Origin: Acinetobacter rongchengensis
GTDB lineage: Bacteria; Pseudomonadota; Gammaproteobacteria; Pseudomonadales; Moraxellaceae
Assembly: GCF_003611475.1 (NCBI RefSeq)
Contig: NZ_RAXT01000001.1
Location: 217,981-281,980, forward strand
DNA: 64,000 nt
Reading direction: 5' to 3'
A model generated the notes under the pieces. That model did not search any database. It was given only the letters and a program-made list of their open reading frames with translations, and was not told the DNA's origin. Below, piece by piece: positions 46,975 through 55,897 of this stretch; the stretch's first letter is position 1, and each line of letters starts with the position of its first letter. The position numbers and the translations under genes are program-made.

Positions 46975-47736
46975 TTATGCAAAGGATGATATATCCATGG
47001 CATTTAAACGATCTAAATCAGCCTGCGTATCCACACCTGGTGGTAAGTTGACTTGCGCAACATCAATTGCAATACGATGACCATTTTCCAAGACCCGTAA
47101 TTGCTCTAGGCTTTCCAATTGTTCTAAAGTCCCTACATCCCACGTGACATATTCTTGCAATAGTTTCACACGATATGCATATAGCCCCAAATGACGATAA
47201 GCATGTTGATGTAACTTTTGCTCTAGCTGCTTAACACCTTCACGATCATAAGGAATCGTTGCACGACTAAAATAGAGGGCTTCATTGAACTTTGACATCA
47301 CCACTTTTACAATACTATCACGTTGAAATTCTTCAAGTTGATGTATCGGCTCGCATAAGGTTGACATTGAACAATGAGGTTTTTCTTCCAATAATTTCGC
47401 GACTTGAATCACCAGTTCGGCAGGCAGCAAAGGTTCATCGCCCTGTACATTGACAATAATATCGTCCTCCATCCAACCTTTCATTCGCGCAACTTCGCTT
47501 AAACGGTCTGTGCCCGAAGGATGGTTTGGACTGGTCATCACGACATCAACGCCTTCCGCATGACATAAATCCACAATACGTTGATCATCTGTAGCAACAC
47601 ACAAGTCATCAAAGCCTTGTACTTTTCGAGCCTGATCAACTACTCGTAAAATCATGGCACGGCCGTGGATGTCTAAAAGTGGCTTTCCGGGTAAGCGTGA
47701 GCTTGCAAAACGAGCAGGAATAACGATATGTTTCAT
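46975..47736 (-). CDS. kdsB: 3-deoxy-manno-octulosonate cytidylyltransferase
   Basis: This 253-residue enzyme activates Kdo as CMP-Kdo for lipooligosaccharide inner-core synthesis. Conserved stretches are [20 protein letters not shown] (nucleotide binding), the VQGDEPLL motif with metal-binding Asp, [14 protein letters not shown], and [13 protein letters not shown] followed by [16 protein letters not shown]. It begins directly after the lpxK stop, so the two are coupled. This joins lipid A phosphorylation (LpxK), Kdo activation (KdsB) and export (MsbA) in one unit. Confidence 0.96.
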   Translation of the reverse strand: MKHIVIPARFASSRLPGKPLLDIHGRAMILRVVDQARKVQGFDDLCVATDDQRIVDLCHAEGVDVVMTSPNHPSGTDRLSEVARMKGWMEDDIIVNVQGDEPLLPAELVIQVAKLLEEKPHCSMSTLCEPIHQLEEFQRDSIVKVVMSKFNEALYFSRATIPYDREGVKQLEQKLHQHAYRHLGLYAYRVKLLQEYVTWDVGTLEQLESLEQLRVLENGHRIAIDVAQVNLPPGVDTQADLDRLNAMDISSFA

Positions 47737-48756
47737 CTAATAACCTTGTATTAAATCAATACCAAGCTGAGTAAGTTGTTTATTAAGTAACTGATAACAT
47801 TGTTCAGATAATACCGCTTCAACTGGCACGATCCAAATTTCACGATTAAATGAAGGATGATTTTTCAATAAAGGTAGTAGTTTAACAGCATCTTTTTCAG
47901 TTGTGATAATTGGTGTTAAATCTTCAAATTGTAAGTCATCAATTTCATAATCATAATGATCTGGAAATTCATGGCATTGGAACTGGTGTACACCAATACT
48001 TTCTAAAGTATCGTAAAAGCGTTGCGGAAAACCAATCCCCACCACCGCATAAAAATCTTGATTTGCGTCAAATCGTTCAGATTGATCAAAAAGTGGATTG
48101 AGTAAATAGGGTTCTGCGACTTGCAAATGCATATTTAGTTCGGATTGCGGATGTTGTGCATGCTCAATTACCGTACTGTGCTTTAAACGACTTACAGGTT
48201 CACGTAGGTAGCCTTCTGGTAATATTTTCTGATTACCTAAACCACGATTATTGTCCAAAACAATCCATTCTATCTGACGTTCCAAGGCCCAATGTTGTAA
48301 ACCATCATCACTAATGATCAGGTCTAAATCATAGTGCTTAATCAACAGTTCAATGGTTGCTTGGCGGTTACCACCAACCGCCATTGGAACATTGGTGGAT
48401 TGAACAATCAAACAAGGTTCATCTCCCACAACATCGGGAACAGATTCCAAATTGACTAAAGCTGGAAATGGGCCTTGCCCACCATAGCCACGGCTAATGA
48501 CACCTACTCGAACTTGATGTTGCTGGAGATATTTAACCAACTGGATTAATAAAGGAGTCTTACCACTACCACCAACGGTAATATTACCAATAATCATCAC
48601 AGGAACTGGCGCTTTAAATTTGCGCTTAAGTCCGATCTGATATAATTTTTTATTGAGGGTAAACCCAAACTGATAAAGCCATGACAATGGACGCAACACA
48701 ATCAACCACTTGGCTTTTTTATTCCAAGCATTTTGAATGATTTGCGCAATAGCCAT
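47737..48756 (-). CDS. lpxK: Tetraacyldisaccharide 4'-kinase
   Basis: This inner-membrane kinase adds the 4'-phosphate to the lipid A precursor. The P-loop GNITVGGSGKTP is at about residues 57-68, followed by the Walker-B-like LIISDDGLQHW and the LPEGYLREPVSRL block. An N-terminal hydrophobic helix (about 17-35) anchors it. I use the ATG at 48756 (339 residues); a TTG two codons earlier starts right after the msbA stop and has better spacing to the ribosome-binding site, so it cannot be excluded. Nothing is truncated. Confidence 0.93.
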   Translation of the reverse strand: MAIAQIIQNAWNKKAKWLIVLRPLSWLYQFGFTLNKKLYQIGLKRKFKAPVPVMIIGNITVGGSGKTPLLIQLVKYLQQHQVRVGVISRGYGGQGPFPALVNLESVPDVVGDEPCLIVQSTNVPMAVGGNRQATIELLIKHYDLDLIISDDGLQHWALERQIEWIVLDNNRGLGNQKILPEGYLREPVSRLKHSTVIEHAQHPQSELNMHLQVAEPYLLNPLFDQSERFDANQDFYAVVGIGFPQRFYDTLESIGVHQFQCHEFPDHYDYEIDDLQFEDLTPIITTEKDAVKLLPLLKNHPSFNREIWIVPVEAVLSEQCYQLLNKQLTQLGIDLIQGY

Positions 48757-48762
48757 GTACAA

Positions 48763-50493
48763 TTATTCCTCAAAATTACGTTGATGAAGCTGATAATAAG
48801 CACCTTGTTGTAGCAACAACTCAGCATGTGTACCTTGTTCCACTATACGCCCTTTATCCATCACTACAATCAAATCCGCATTTTCAATGGTTGATAAGCG
48901 ATGTGCGATAACGATCGTGGTGCGGTCTCCATCCTGCATTGCTGCATCAAAAGCTTTCTGAATAAAATGCTCAGACTCATTATCCAAAGCACTGGTTGCT
49001 TCATCCAAAATTAAGATTGGTGCATCTTTTAAAATTGCACGAGCAATCGCAATACGTTGACGTTGGCCACCCGACAAACTCAAGCCTTGAGCGCCTAGGG
49101 GCGTATCATAACCTTGCGGCAAAGCCATAATAAACTCATGTGCATAGGCTGCTTTTGCAGCTGCAATCACCTGCTCATCCGTTGCATTACTCAATTGCCC
49201 ATAAGCAATATTCTCTCGTACTGTTCTGTCAAACAGCACCACTTGCTGATTGACCATGGCAATCTGAGAACGTAAACACGTCAGTTCGATATCTTGAATT
49301 GGAATTTGATCAAGATAGATTTGCCCAGCACTCATTTCTTGAAAACGCACTAACATATTCACTAATGAAGACTTTCCTGCACCTGATCGTCCAACTAATG
49401 CAACCGTTTGTCCTGCTTGAATATCTAAATTAAAATCCTGTATGGCTTTAACATCACCCTTATAATCCAAGTCTACATGCTCAAATTTAATCGCACCATG
49501 TAAAGTCGGTTGCAGTGTTCCTGTATTCTCTTCCTGAGGCAAATCTAACAATTCAAATACAGAATAGGCAGCAGCCATTCCACGTTGTAACTTTTCATTA
49601 ATATCCGTCAAGCTTTTTACTGGTTTAGCCAACAAACCTGCTGCGGTAATAAATGCAACAAACTCGCCCGCCGAAGTATCCCCTAAAATTTGTGGACGCA
49701 ATGCCAACCAAATGATGATACTCAGTGCAACGGCCATCACCAACTGTACGAGTGGGCTATTTAGGTTTTGCACAACAACCATTTTTAAGCCACGTTTTAA
49801 GTTTTCTTGAGATGACTTATAAAAACGTTGCTGTTCACTTTCCTCACCCGCAAAGCTTTTGACCACGGCATTTCCACTGACCGTTTCTTGCACGATGTGA
49901 TTGACATCACCCATGGTATTTTGCACTTGCAAAGAAAGTTTGCGTAAACGCTTAGACGCTTTACGTACCAACACACCAATAAGTGGAACAAAAATAAAAA
50001 TACACAGTGTTAAACGCCAATTGGTATAGAGCAAATAGCCCATTAAACCAAGTGTAATTGCACCATCACGAACTAGAATCTTTAATGATTCTGATGAGGC
50101 AGCAGTCAACTGCTCCACGTTGTACATGATTTTTGCGGTGATATGACCTGATGAATTGTCTAAATAATATTGAGATGGAAGTTTTAAAAGCTTAGCGTAA
50201 ATTTCTTGACGAATACTAAACACCAAACTTCTAGAGATGACTGCTGTAAAGTAGCCCCCCATAAACAAACCGAGACCACGGAAGAAAATAAGCAATACAA
50301 TTAAAACGGGGAACCAATCCAAATCACCACGGTTACCCCCTTGAATTGCATCAATAATAAATTTAAGTAACTTCGCAACAGAAACTTCCGTCGCTGCATT
50401 AATTCCAAAACCGACAACAACGAATAAGGCTATTCCCCAATATGGCTTTAAATACGATAAAAGGCGAATATAGACCTTAAAATCTTGTTTCAC
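48763..50493 (-). CDS. msbA: Lipid A flippase/exporter MsbA
   Basis: This 576-residue homodimeric ABC exporter flips lipid A-core across the inner membrane. It has six membrane helices (residues about 20-315) and a nucleotide-binding domain with Walker A GRSGAGKSS, signature LSGGQRQR, Walker B ILILDEATSALD and a switch His in AHRLST. It is between exbD (3 bases apart) and lpxK, the classic msbA-lpxK pair. The gene ends 6 bases before the chosen lpxK start. Confidence 0.96.
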   Translation of the reverse strand: MKQDFKVYIRLLSYLKPYWGIALFVVVGFGINAATEVSVAKLLKFIIDAIQGGNRGDLDWFPVLIVLLIFFRGLGLFMGGYFTAVISRSLVFSIRQEIYAKLLKLPSQYYLDNSSGHITAKIMYNVEQLTAASSESLKILVRDGAITLGLMGYLLYTNWRLTLCIFIFVPLIGVLVRKASKRLRKLSLQVQNTMGDVNHIVQETVSGNAVVKSFAGEESEQQRFYKSSQENLKRGLKMVVVQNLNSPLVQLVMAVALSIIIWLALRPQILGDTSAGEFVAFITAAGLLAKPVKSLTDINEKLQRGMAAAYSVFELLDLPQEENTGTLQPTLHGAIKFEHVDLDYKGDVKAIQDFNLDIQAGQTVALVGRSGAGKSSLVNMLVRFQEMSAGQIYLDQIPIQDIELTCLRSQIAMVNQQVVLFDRTVRENIAYGQLSNATDEQVIAAAKAAYAHEFIMALPQGYDTPLGAQGLSLSGGQRQRIAIARAILKDAPILILDEATSALDNESEHFIQKAFDAAMQDGDRTTIVIAHRLSTIENADLIVVMDKGRIVEQGTHAELLLQQGAYYQLHQRNFEE

Positions 50494-50496
50494 TGA

Positions 50497-50919
50497 TTAA
50501 TAACCTCGGGATGGAACTTTAGTACTAATATTGATATTAACGAAGCCTAGTTGCCCTGCGACATCCATAACACGTATAACATCTTGATGTGTTGCCTTTG
50601 CATCAGCAGCAATGATAAACATCAGATCACGACGATCGTTGGCAGCTTGTTTAATTGCAGTGCTTAAATCTGCACCCTCTTTACTCGAAAGTGCCTGACC
50701 ATTTACAGCATAATGTCCTGTTGAGTCTACCATGACTTCAATCTTGTTTTGATACTCTTTTGGTGGAACACCTTGTGCATCTGGTAACGATAAGTTAATA
50801 CGACTCTGCTGATTAAACGTCGTTGTGAGCAACAAAATAACCAGAATAAACAGCAAGCAATCAATCATCGGTGTGAGATTGATATGAATATCTTCAACCG
50901 TTTTACGTCTAAATTTCAT
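50497..50919 (-). CDS. exbD: ExbD/TolR family protein
   Basis: This 140-residue protein has an N-terminal membrane helix with the essential Asp (INLTPMIDCLLFILVILLLT) and a periplasmic domain with KQAANDRRDLMFIIAADAKA. It uses the proton gradient with ExbB. The gene pair sits directly upstream of msbA-lpxK, an arrangement known in other bacteria, and may energise TonB or a trans-envelope function; no tonB gene is here. It starts 21 bases after exbB. Confidence 0.92.
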   Translation of the reverse strand: MKFRRKTVEDIHINLTPMIDCLLFILVILLLTTTFNQQSRINLSLPDAQGVPPKEYQNKIEVMVDSTGHYAVNGQALSSKEGADLSTAIKQAANDRRDLMFIIAADAKATHQDVIRVMDVAGQLGFVNINISTKVPSRGY

Positions 50920-50940
50920 CTAAACACCTCTTATGAATGA

Positions 50941-51573
50941 TTAACCAGCTTTCTTCTGATCTTTTTCATGGTGTTTTTGAAAAAATAATGCGGCATGAAA
51001 TAAAGTTGCTTGTTGTTCCAACTCAGCTACATATTCTTGAACCAAACGTTGAAAATAACGATACGCAAATAAAGCAGGAATTGCGATCACCATCCCTGCC
51101 GCAGTCGTAATCAATGCTTTGGAAATCCCTGGAATCATCATGGTTGGATTTGCCGTAGAACCTAAATCAATCACCAAAAACGATTCAATAATCCCGACAA
51201 CCGTGCCCAATAAGCCCAATAATGGTGCCACAGCGCTCAAGGTACCTAGAAAATTAATATTTTTTTCTAAATAGCCAATTTCACGTGATGCCGTTGCTTC
51301 CATTTGCGCTCGTGCATAATCCTCACCGTAAGAATAAGCATCTATTCCATCTTTAAAAATATAACCCAACGAGCTTTGACCCGCAGACTTATCCTGTTCT
51401 ATCACATCTAGAACATCGTCTAAACTACGCCCTTTTTGCATCATTAATGATTTAGGCAGAACCAAAGACCGCTTTAACCGTATAAACCTCTCAATCGAGA
51501 TTGCAACAGTAAAAATTGAACATAAAACCAATGGCAGCATTAACCAGCCACCTGCCTTTACAAGTTCCCACAT
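50941..51573 (-). CDS. exbB: MotA/TolQ/ExbB proton channel family protein
   Basis: This 210-residue protein has three membrane helices: near residues 10-30, then a pair at about 110-140 (LGTLSAVAPLLGLLGTVVGIIESF) and 150-180 (GISKALITTAAGMVIAIPALFAYRYF). These match ExbB/TolQ. It forms a proton channel with ExbD. The gene is 35 bases downstream of parB and may be in the same transcript, but the functions differ. Confidence 0.93.
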   Translation of the reverse strand: MWELVKAGGWLMLPLVLCSIFTVAISIERFIRLKRSLVLPKSLMMQKGRSLDDVLDVIEQDKSAGQSSLGYIFKDGIDAYSYGEDYARAQMEATASREIGYLEKNINFLGTLSAVAPLLGLLGTVVGIIESFLVIDLGSTANPTMMIPGISKALITTAAGMVIAIPALFAYRYFQRLVQEYVAELEQQATLFHAALFFQKHHEKDQKKAG

Positions 51574-51608
51574 CTTCAGTTCCCCAATTTTATAAAATCG
51601 TTTAAAAA

Positions 51609-52499
51609 TTATTGTTCTGCTAAACAGATATTTAAAATACCGTCTAATTCATCCAATGAATTATAGCTAATGACCAATTTCCCTTTGCCTTGCTTGTTGT
51701 AATCTAATTTCACACTTGCACTAAAACGCTCAGACAACTTTTGTGTAAGCTGTTGCACATCAGGTGCTTGAGGATGCTTAGGTTTTTCCTGTTTCGGTTC
51801 GTTCCAGTCACGAACCAATTGCTCGGTTTGACGAACTGATAAGCTTTTTTCAATGACAATTTTAGCAATTTGCAATTGATCTTTAGCTTTCATGGTCAAA
51901 ATTGCACGGGCATGCCCCATATCAATCTGACCTTGTTGCATCAATTCTTTGATTTCTTCTTCAAGACTCAATAAACGCAGTAAATTGCTCACGGTTGTAC
52001 GTGCTTTACCAACAGTATCGGCAATTTCTTGATGACTTAAGCCAAATTCTTCATGGAAACGTTGCAATGCCAATGCTTGATCAATCGGATTTAAATCTTG
52101 GCGTTGAATATTTTCAATTAATGCCAATGCGATTGCCACTTGATCTGTTAAATCACGAACAATCGCAGGAACTTCGGTCAACCCAGCTAACTGTGCAGCT
52201 CGCCAACGACGCTCACCTGCAATAATTTCATAAGCAAATTCTTCATCATCTACAGGACGAATCACGATTGGCTGCATCACACCATGCTTTTTGATCGATG
52301 CTGCAAGCTCTTGCAAATCCTGCTCATTGATAAAGCGACGAGGTTGATATGTCCCGCGCTTCAATTGAGTCACATCAATTTGCTTGAGTTGACCATGATC
52401 AAGTGCCTGAACTTCAAGCTGTAATTTTTCTTTTTGGATTGAACCTAATAATGCATCTAAGCCACGACCCTTCGCCAAGCCTCTTTTTTTAACGGTCAT
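51609..52499 (-). CDS. parB: Chromosome partitioning protein ParB
   Basis: This 296-residue CTPase-type DNA-binding protein has the ParB N-terminal domain with GTYQPRRFINEQDLQELAASI and the GERRWRAAQLAGL motif (CTP binding), the helix-turn-helix HQEIADTVGKARTTVSNLLRLL, and a C-terminal dimerisation region. It spreads from parS sites. It overlaps parA by 4 bases. I looked for parS in the window and found only chance-level partial matches. Confidence 0.96.
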   Translation of the reverse strand: MTVKKRGLAKGRGLDALLGSIQKEKLQLEVQALDHGQLKQIDVTQLKRGTYQPRRFINEQDLQELAASIKKHGVMQPIVIRPVDDEEFAYEIIAGERRWRAAQLAGLTEVPAIVRDLTDQVAIALALIENIQRQDLNPIDQALALQRFHEEFGLSHQEIADTVGKARTTVSNLLRLLSLEEEIKELMQQGQIDMGHARAILTMKAKDQLQIAKIVIEKSLSVRQTEQLVRDWNEPKQEKPKHPQAPDVQQLTQKLSERFSASVKLDYNKQGKGKLVISYNSLDELDGILNICLAEQ

Positions 52500-53278
52500 G
52501 CTTTACTTCCTTTTTTCACTTTACTTTTTTTCAACATTTCAGCTGCTAAATTTAAGTACGCAATTGCACCTTTAGAGCTTTTTTCAAAATATATAATCGG
52601 TAAACCATGTGCAGGCGCTTCTGCCAAACGCACATTTCTCGGGATCACTGTATCATAAAGCTTCTTCCCGAAATATTGTTCCAACTCTGTCGAAACATCA
52701 CGGGTTAAAGCATTACGTGCATCATACATCGTACGTAGGACACCAATGATTTCTAAATCAGGGTTGAGTGCTTGCTGAATCTTATCAATGGTTTGAGTTA
52801 GATCTGCCAAACCTTCCAAAGCATAATATTCACATTGCATTGGAATCATCACACTCTGCACAGCAGTCAAAGCATTGACTGTGATTAGACTTAAACTTGG
52901 CGCACAATCAACAATGATATAGTCAAAATCTTTTTCAATTTTTTTTAGTGCATCACGAAGAATGAACTCACGACCTTCTTGTTCAGCAATCACCAACTCC
53001 ACACCAGCTAAATCACGATTAGAGCCTAAAACTTTATAACCCACTTCTGCTTTAGTGATCGCCGTTTCAATCGGTGTTTCACCCAATAAAACATCCGTTA
53101 CAGAATATAGTAAATCATTTTTTTGAATACCTGACCCCATTGTGGCATTGCCTTGAGAGTCCATATCCACCAATAACACACGTTTTTTTAAGACTGCCAA
53201 AGATGCAGCCAAATTCACTGCTGTCGTGGTTTTACCGACGCCACCTTTTTGGTTTGCGATAGCAATAATTTGAGCCAT
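52496..53278 (-). CDS. parA: Chromosome partitioning ATPase ParA
   Basis: This 260-residue Walker-type ATPase has the deviant Walker A KGGVGKTT at residues 11-18, switch I LLVDMDSQGNATMGSG and switch II YIIVDCAPSLSLIT, with no N-terminal helix-turn-helix, so it is the chromosomal ParA/Soj type. It forms gradients on the nucleoid that move ParB-parS. It lies between rsmG (25 bases away) and parB (4-base overlap), the typical rsmG-parA-parB order, but mnmG, which normally precedes rsmG, is absent. Confidence 0.97.
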   Translation of the reverse strand: MAQIIAIANQKGGVGKTTTAVNLAASLAVLKKRVLLVDMDSQGNATMGSGIQKNDLLYSVTDVLLGETPIETAITKAEVGYKVLGSNRDLAGVELVIAEQEGREFILRDALKKIEKDFDYIIVDCAPSLSLITVNALTAVQSVMIPMQCEYYALEGLADLTQTIDKIQQALNPDLEIIGVLRTMYDARNALTRDVSTELEQYFGKKLYDTVIPRNVRLAEAPAHGLPIIYFEKSSKGAIAYLNLAAEMLKKSKVKKGSKA

Positions 53279-53303
53279 GGTAATCCCAATCCTTGTCTAT
53301 TTT

Positions 53304-53936
53304 CTAAATTTGTTTTAATAAAAGTAAGTGACGTTGTTCATCTAGTCGTGGTACGTGCAACTCAATAATGTCGCAACTGAACTGATCTTTTAACGCATCA
53401 ACTTCATCACTTGGAATCAATCCTTTCATAGAAGCAATAATACTGTTTGCATGCATATAAGGTTGTGAAGCTGCAACAAAATCAGTTAATGATGCAAAAG
53501 CTCGACTAGTAATTACATCAAATTGACCCAGTTCGTTAATGCTGTCTTCATTTTCAACACGTGTCTGAACTGCAATCACATTTTTTAATTTTAGATCGGC
53601 AATAAACTGTTTGAGAAAACGAATTTTTTTACCATTTGAATCTAATAACACACATTGGCGCTCAGGTTGGCATAATGCAATGATCATTCCAGGCATCCCC
53701 CCACCTGTACCAATATCCAGTAAACGACCTGCTGGCAAATCATTTAAAATACTCAAACTATCCAATAAATGTTTTACCAACATTTCTTTTGGCTCACGAA
53801 TCGCTGTTAGATTATAAGCTTTGTTCCACAACACAAGTGCATCTTGGTATTGCAACAACAATCCCAATGCTTCATCACTTAGTTTTAAGCCAAGCTTTTG
53901 GCTGCCTTGCTTTAACTCTTGAAAAAATGGATGCAT
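53304..53936 (-). CDS. rsmG: 16S rRNA (guanine(527)-N7)-methyltransferase
   Basis: This 210-residue SAM-dependent methyltransferase modifies G527 of 16S rRNA; loss gives low-level streptomycin resistance. The SAM motif LLDIGTGGGMPGM and the blocks YNLTAIREPKEML, NGKKIRFLKQ and VITSRAFASL are clear. I use ATG 53936; a TTG two codons upstream is also open. The gene heads the rsmG-parAB unit. Upstream is murU in the same direction with a 133-base gap. Confidence 0.95.
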   Translation of the reverse strand: MHPFFQELKQGSQKLGLKLSDEALGLLLQYQDALVLWNKAYNLTAIREPKEMLVKHLLDSLSILNDLPAGRLLDIGTGGGMPGMIIALCQPERQCVLLDSNGKKIRFLKQFIADLKLKNVIAVQTRVENEDSINELGQFDVITSRAFASLTDFVAASQPYMHANSIIASMKGLIPSDEVDALKDQFSCDIIELHVPRLDEQRHLLLLKQI

Positions 53937-54069
53937 AATCAAATAACATCTCTAAAAAATTAGCTGGAAGTATACCGATTTCTAGCCCGTGGAACAGTAG
54001 TTAACGATGAGTTAATATGCACTTAAGCAGATTTATCTGTACTTATAATGCAGTTAACCCCCACCCAAC

Positions 54070-54765
54070 TCATGCTTCAGCAAAAACACCCTGACGAATT
54101 TGTAAATCTAAAGCCGTTAAACGCTCTGGTGTACCGACATCAACCCAAGCTGCCTGCATTTTTTCAGCAGAAATTTTACCCTCTAACATAGCTTGTTTAA
54201 GCAATGGTGCAAGTGGTCGCTTACCTGTTTCTAAACCATCAAACATTTTGGGATGAATCACTGCAACACCGCTATAAGTCAGGTTCTCACCTTGCTTTTC
54301 CTGTTCAAAAGTATAAGCCCGATCCTCTAGCAAGGTAAAATCACCGTTTGGATGCTGTTCAGGATTGCTTACAAAAACCAAGTGAGCTAAATCATCGCCC
54401 AAATCTACATTTAATAATGAAGCAAAATCAAAAGTCGTCCAAACATCACCATTGACCAAAATAAAGGGTTCAACGCCTAATAATGGTAATGCGTTGATAA
54501 TTCCACCAGCTGTTTCTAAGCCTTCGTCTTCACGTGTCCAGCGAATGGTTACTCCGAACTGCGAACCGTCACCCAAAGTACCGATTAACTGATCCGCTAA
54601 CCATGCAGAATTAATCACAATTTCCGTTACACCAATGGCTTTTAACTTTTCGATATGCCATACGATCAATGCTTTCCCACCCACTTCTAAAAGTGGTTTA
54701 GGTCGATATAAAGTCAAAGGTCGCATGCGATTGCCCAAACCCGCAGCTAAAATCATTGCCTTCAT
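54070..54765 (-). CDS. murU: N-acetylmuramate 1-phosphate uridylyltransferase MurU
   Basis: This 231-residue nucleotidyltransferase has the signature MILAAGLGNRMRPLTLYRPKPLLEV and the catalytic VNGDVW block. It makes UDP-MurNAc from MurNAc-1-phosphate in the peptidoglycan recycling bypass, which gives intrinsic fosfomycin tolerance in Pseudomonas and relatives. It overlaps amgK by one base, and the pairing is diagnostic. Related sequences are often labelled mannose-1-phosphate guanylyltransferase. Confidence 0.9.
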   Translation of the reverse strand: MKAMILAAGLGNRMRPLTLYRPKPLLEVGGKALIVWHIEKLKAIGVTEIVINSAWLADQLIGTLGDGSQFGVTIRWTREDEGLETAGGIINALPLLGVEPFILVNGDVWTTFDFASLLNVDLGDDLAHLVFVSNPEQHPNGDFTLLEDRAYTFEQEKQGENLTYSGVAVIHPKMFDGLETGKRPLAPLLKQAMLEGKISAEKMQAAWVDVGTPERLTALDLQIRQGVFAEA

Positions 54766-55778
54766 TATGCTACAACCTCATATTTTCCATATTTTTCTTC
54801 AAATTTAGGCAACACTTTAGCATTGATAAATTGCATAAAAGGTTGTAATTCTGCATATGGTTTCGATTCTTCAAGTAAATACCACATCACACGTGGTAAA
54901 TCTTTAAGGTAACCTGACTTACCATCACGTTCAAATAAACGCACAAATATGCCTAAAATTTTGATATGACGTTGAATCGCCATCAGATCTGCATCACGTT
55001 TAAACTGTTCAAAATCACGATCTTGTTTTGCAGTTGCAGGAAGTAAGTTATAAAACACTTTAAACCATTGATAAACTCGTTCTGCGTTCCACTGCACATA
55101 AGCATCACGTGTAATCGAAATCAAATCATAGGTATCTGCACCAATCACGGCATCCTGAAAATCAATCACACCTTGCTCAGTTTCACCCGCCAAAATCATC
55201 AAATTACGGCTATGAAAATCACGATGTACAATGACTTGAGGCTGTGCCAAAGCTGCATTGGCAAGAATCGCGAAAGTACGTTTAATTAACGCAAGTTCTT
55301 CTGAGGTTGCTTGGATTTGTAATGAAGGCAATAACCAATCCGTCAACAGTTCCATTTCCGAAATGAGCTTTTCATATGTATATTCAGGTAAATGCGAATC
55401 CCCAGCGATTGATTGTAATTGCACCAATTGCTTAAAGCTTTGTGCATAATGCGCATCTACTGTTTGATCATTCAACTGTGTCGACAGCAACACATCACCA
55501 AAATCTTCCAACAATAGGAAACCATTTTCTAAATCTTTAGCAATAATATGTGGGACACGTACGCCATTTGTGTCAAAGAACTCATCAATAGACACAAAAG
55601 GACGACAATCTTCCTTCTCAGGAGGTGCATCCATAAGCATAAATGTTTTATTATTCAATATAATTCGTGCATAACGACGGAAACTCGCATCGCCTGCTAA
55701 AAAATGGATTTCAAATTGTTCTGAATTGAGTACTGATGTTAACCATGTTTGTATCAATTGTTCACGTTGTGTATTCAT
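54765..55778 (-). CDS. amgK: Anomeric N-acetylmuramate/N-acetylglucosamine kinase AmgK
   Basis: This kinase of the aminoglycoside phosphotransferase fold has the catalytic loop VIVHRDFHSRNLMIL and the metal-binding Asp in GVIDFQDAVIGA. It phosphorylates MurNAc at the anomeric position for MurU to activate. I start at ATG 55778 (337 residues); a TTG two codons earlier is open. The gene is divergent from lptD with a 119-base gap, an order conserved with P. aeruginosa. Confidence 0.92.
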   Translation of the reverse strand: MNTQREQLIQTWLTSVLNSEQFEIHFLAGDASFRRYARIILNNKTFMLMDAPPEKEDCRPFVSIDEFFDTNGVRVPHIIAKDLENGFLLLEDFGDVLLSTQLNDQTVDAHYAQSFKQLVQLQSIAGDSHLPEYTYEKLISEMELLTDWLLPSLQIQATSEELALIKRTFAILANAALAQPQVIVHRDFHSRNLMILAGETEQGVIDFQDAVIGADTYDLISITRDAYVQWNAERVYQWFKVFYNLLPATAKQDRDFEQFKRDADLMAIQRHIKILGIFVRLFERDGKSGYLKDLPRVMWYLLEESKPYAELQPFMQFINAKVLPKFEEKYGKYEVVA

Positions 55779-55897
55779 TTGCAATTTAATCTAATTCAGG
55801 CTGAATTTTTGAAGTGCTAAGTGTAGCTACTTATCGACTTTTTCTCTATGATGCGACAATAATTAATTGCGATTAGCATATTTGGTTAATGAGACAA

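Noticed and set aside
53981..53996. Partial parS-like sequence (CGTGGAACA half-site) upstream of rsmG-parAB
   Set aside because: Only one half matches. Similar 11-12 of 16 matches occur elsewhere in the window (about 8546-8561 and 59854-59869), so this is chance level.
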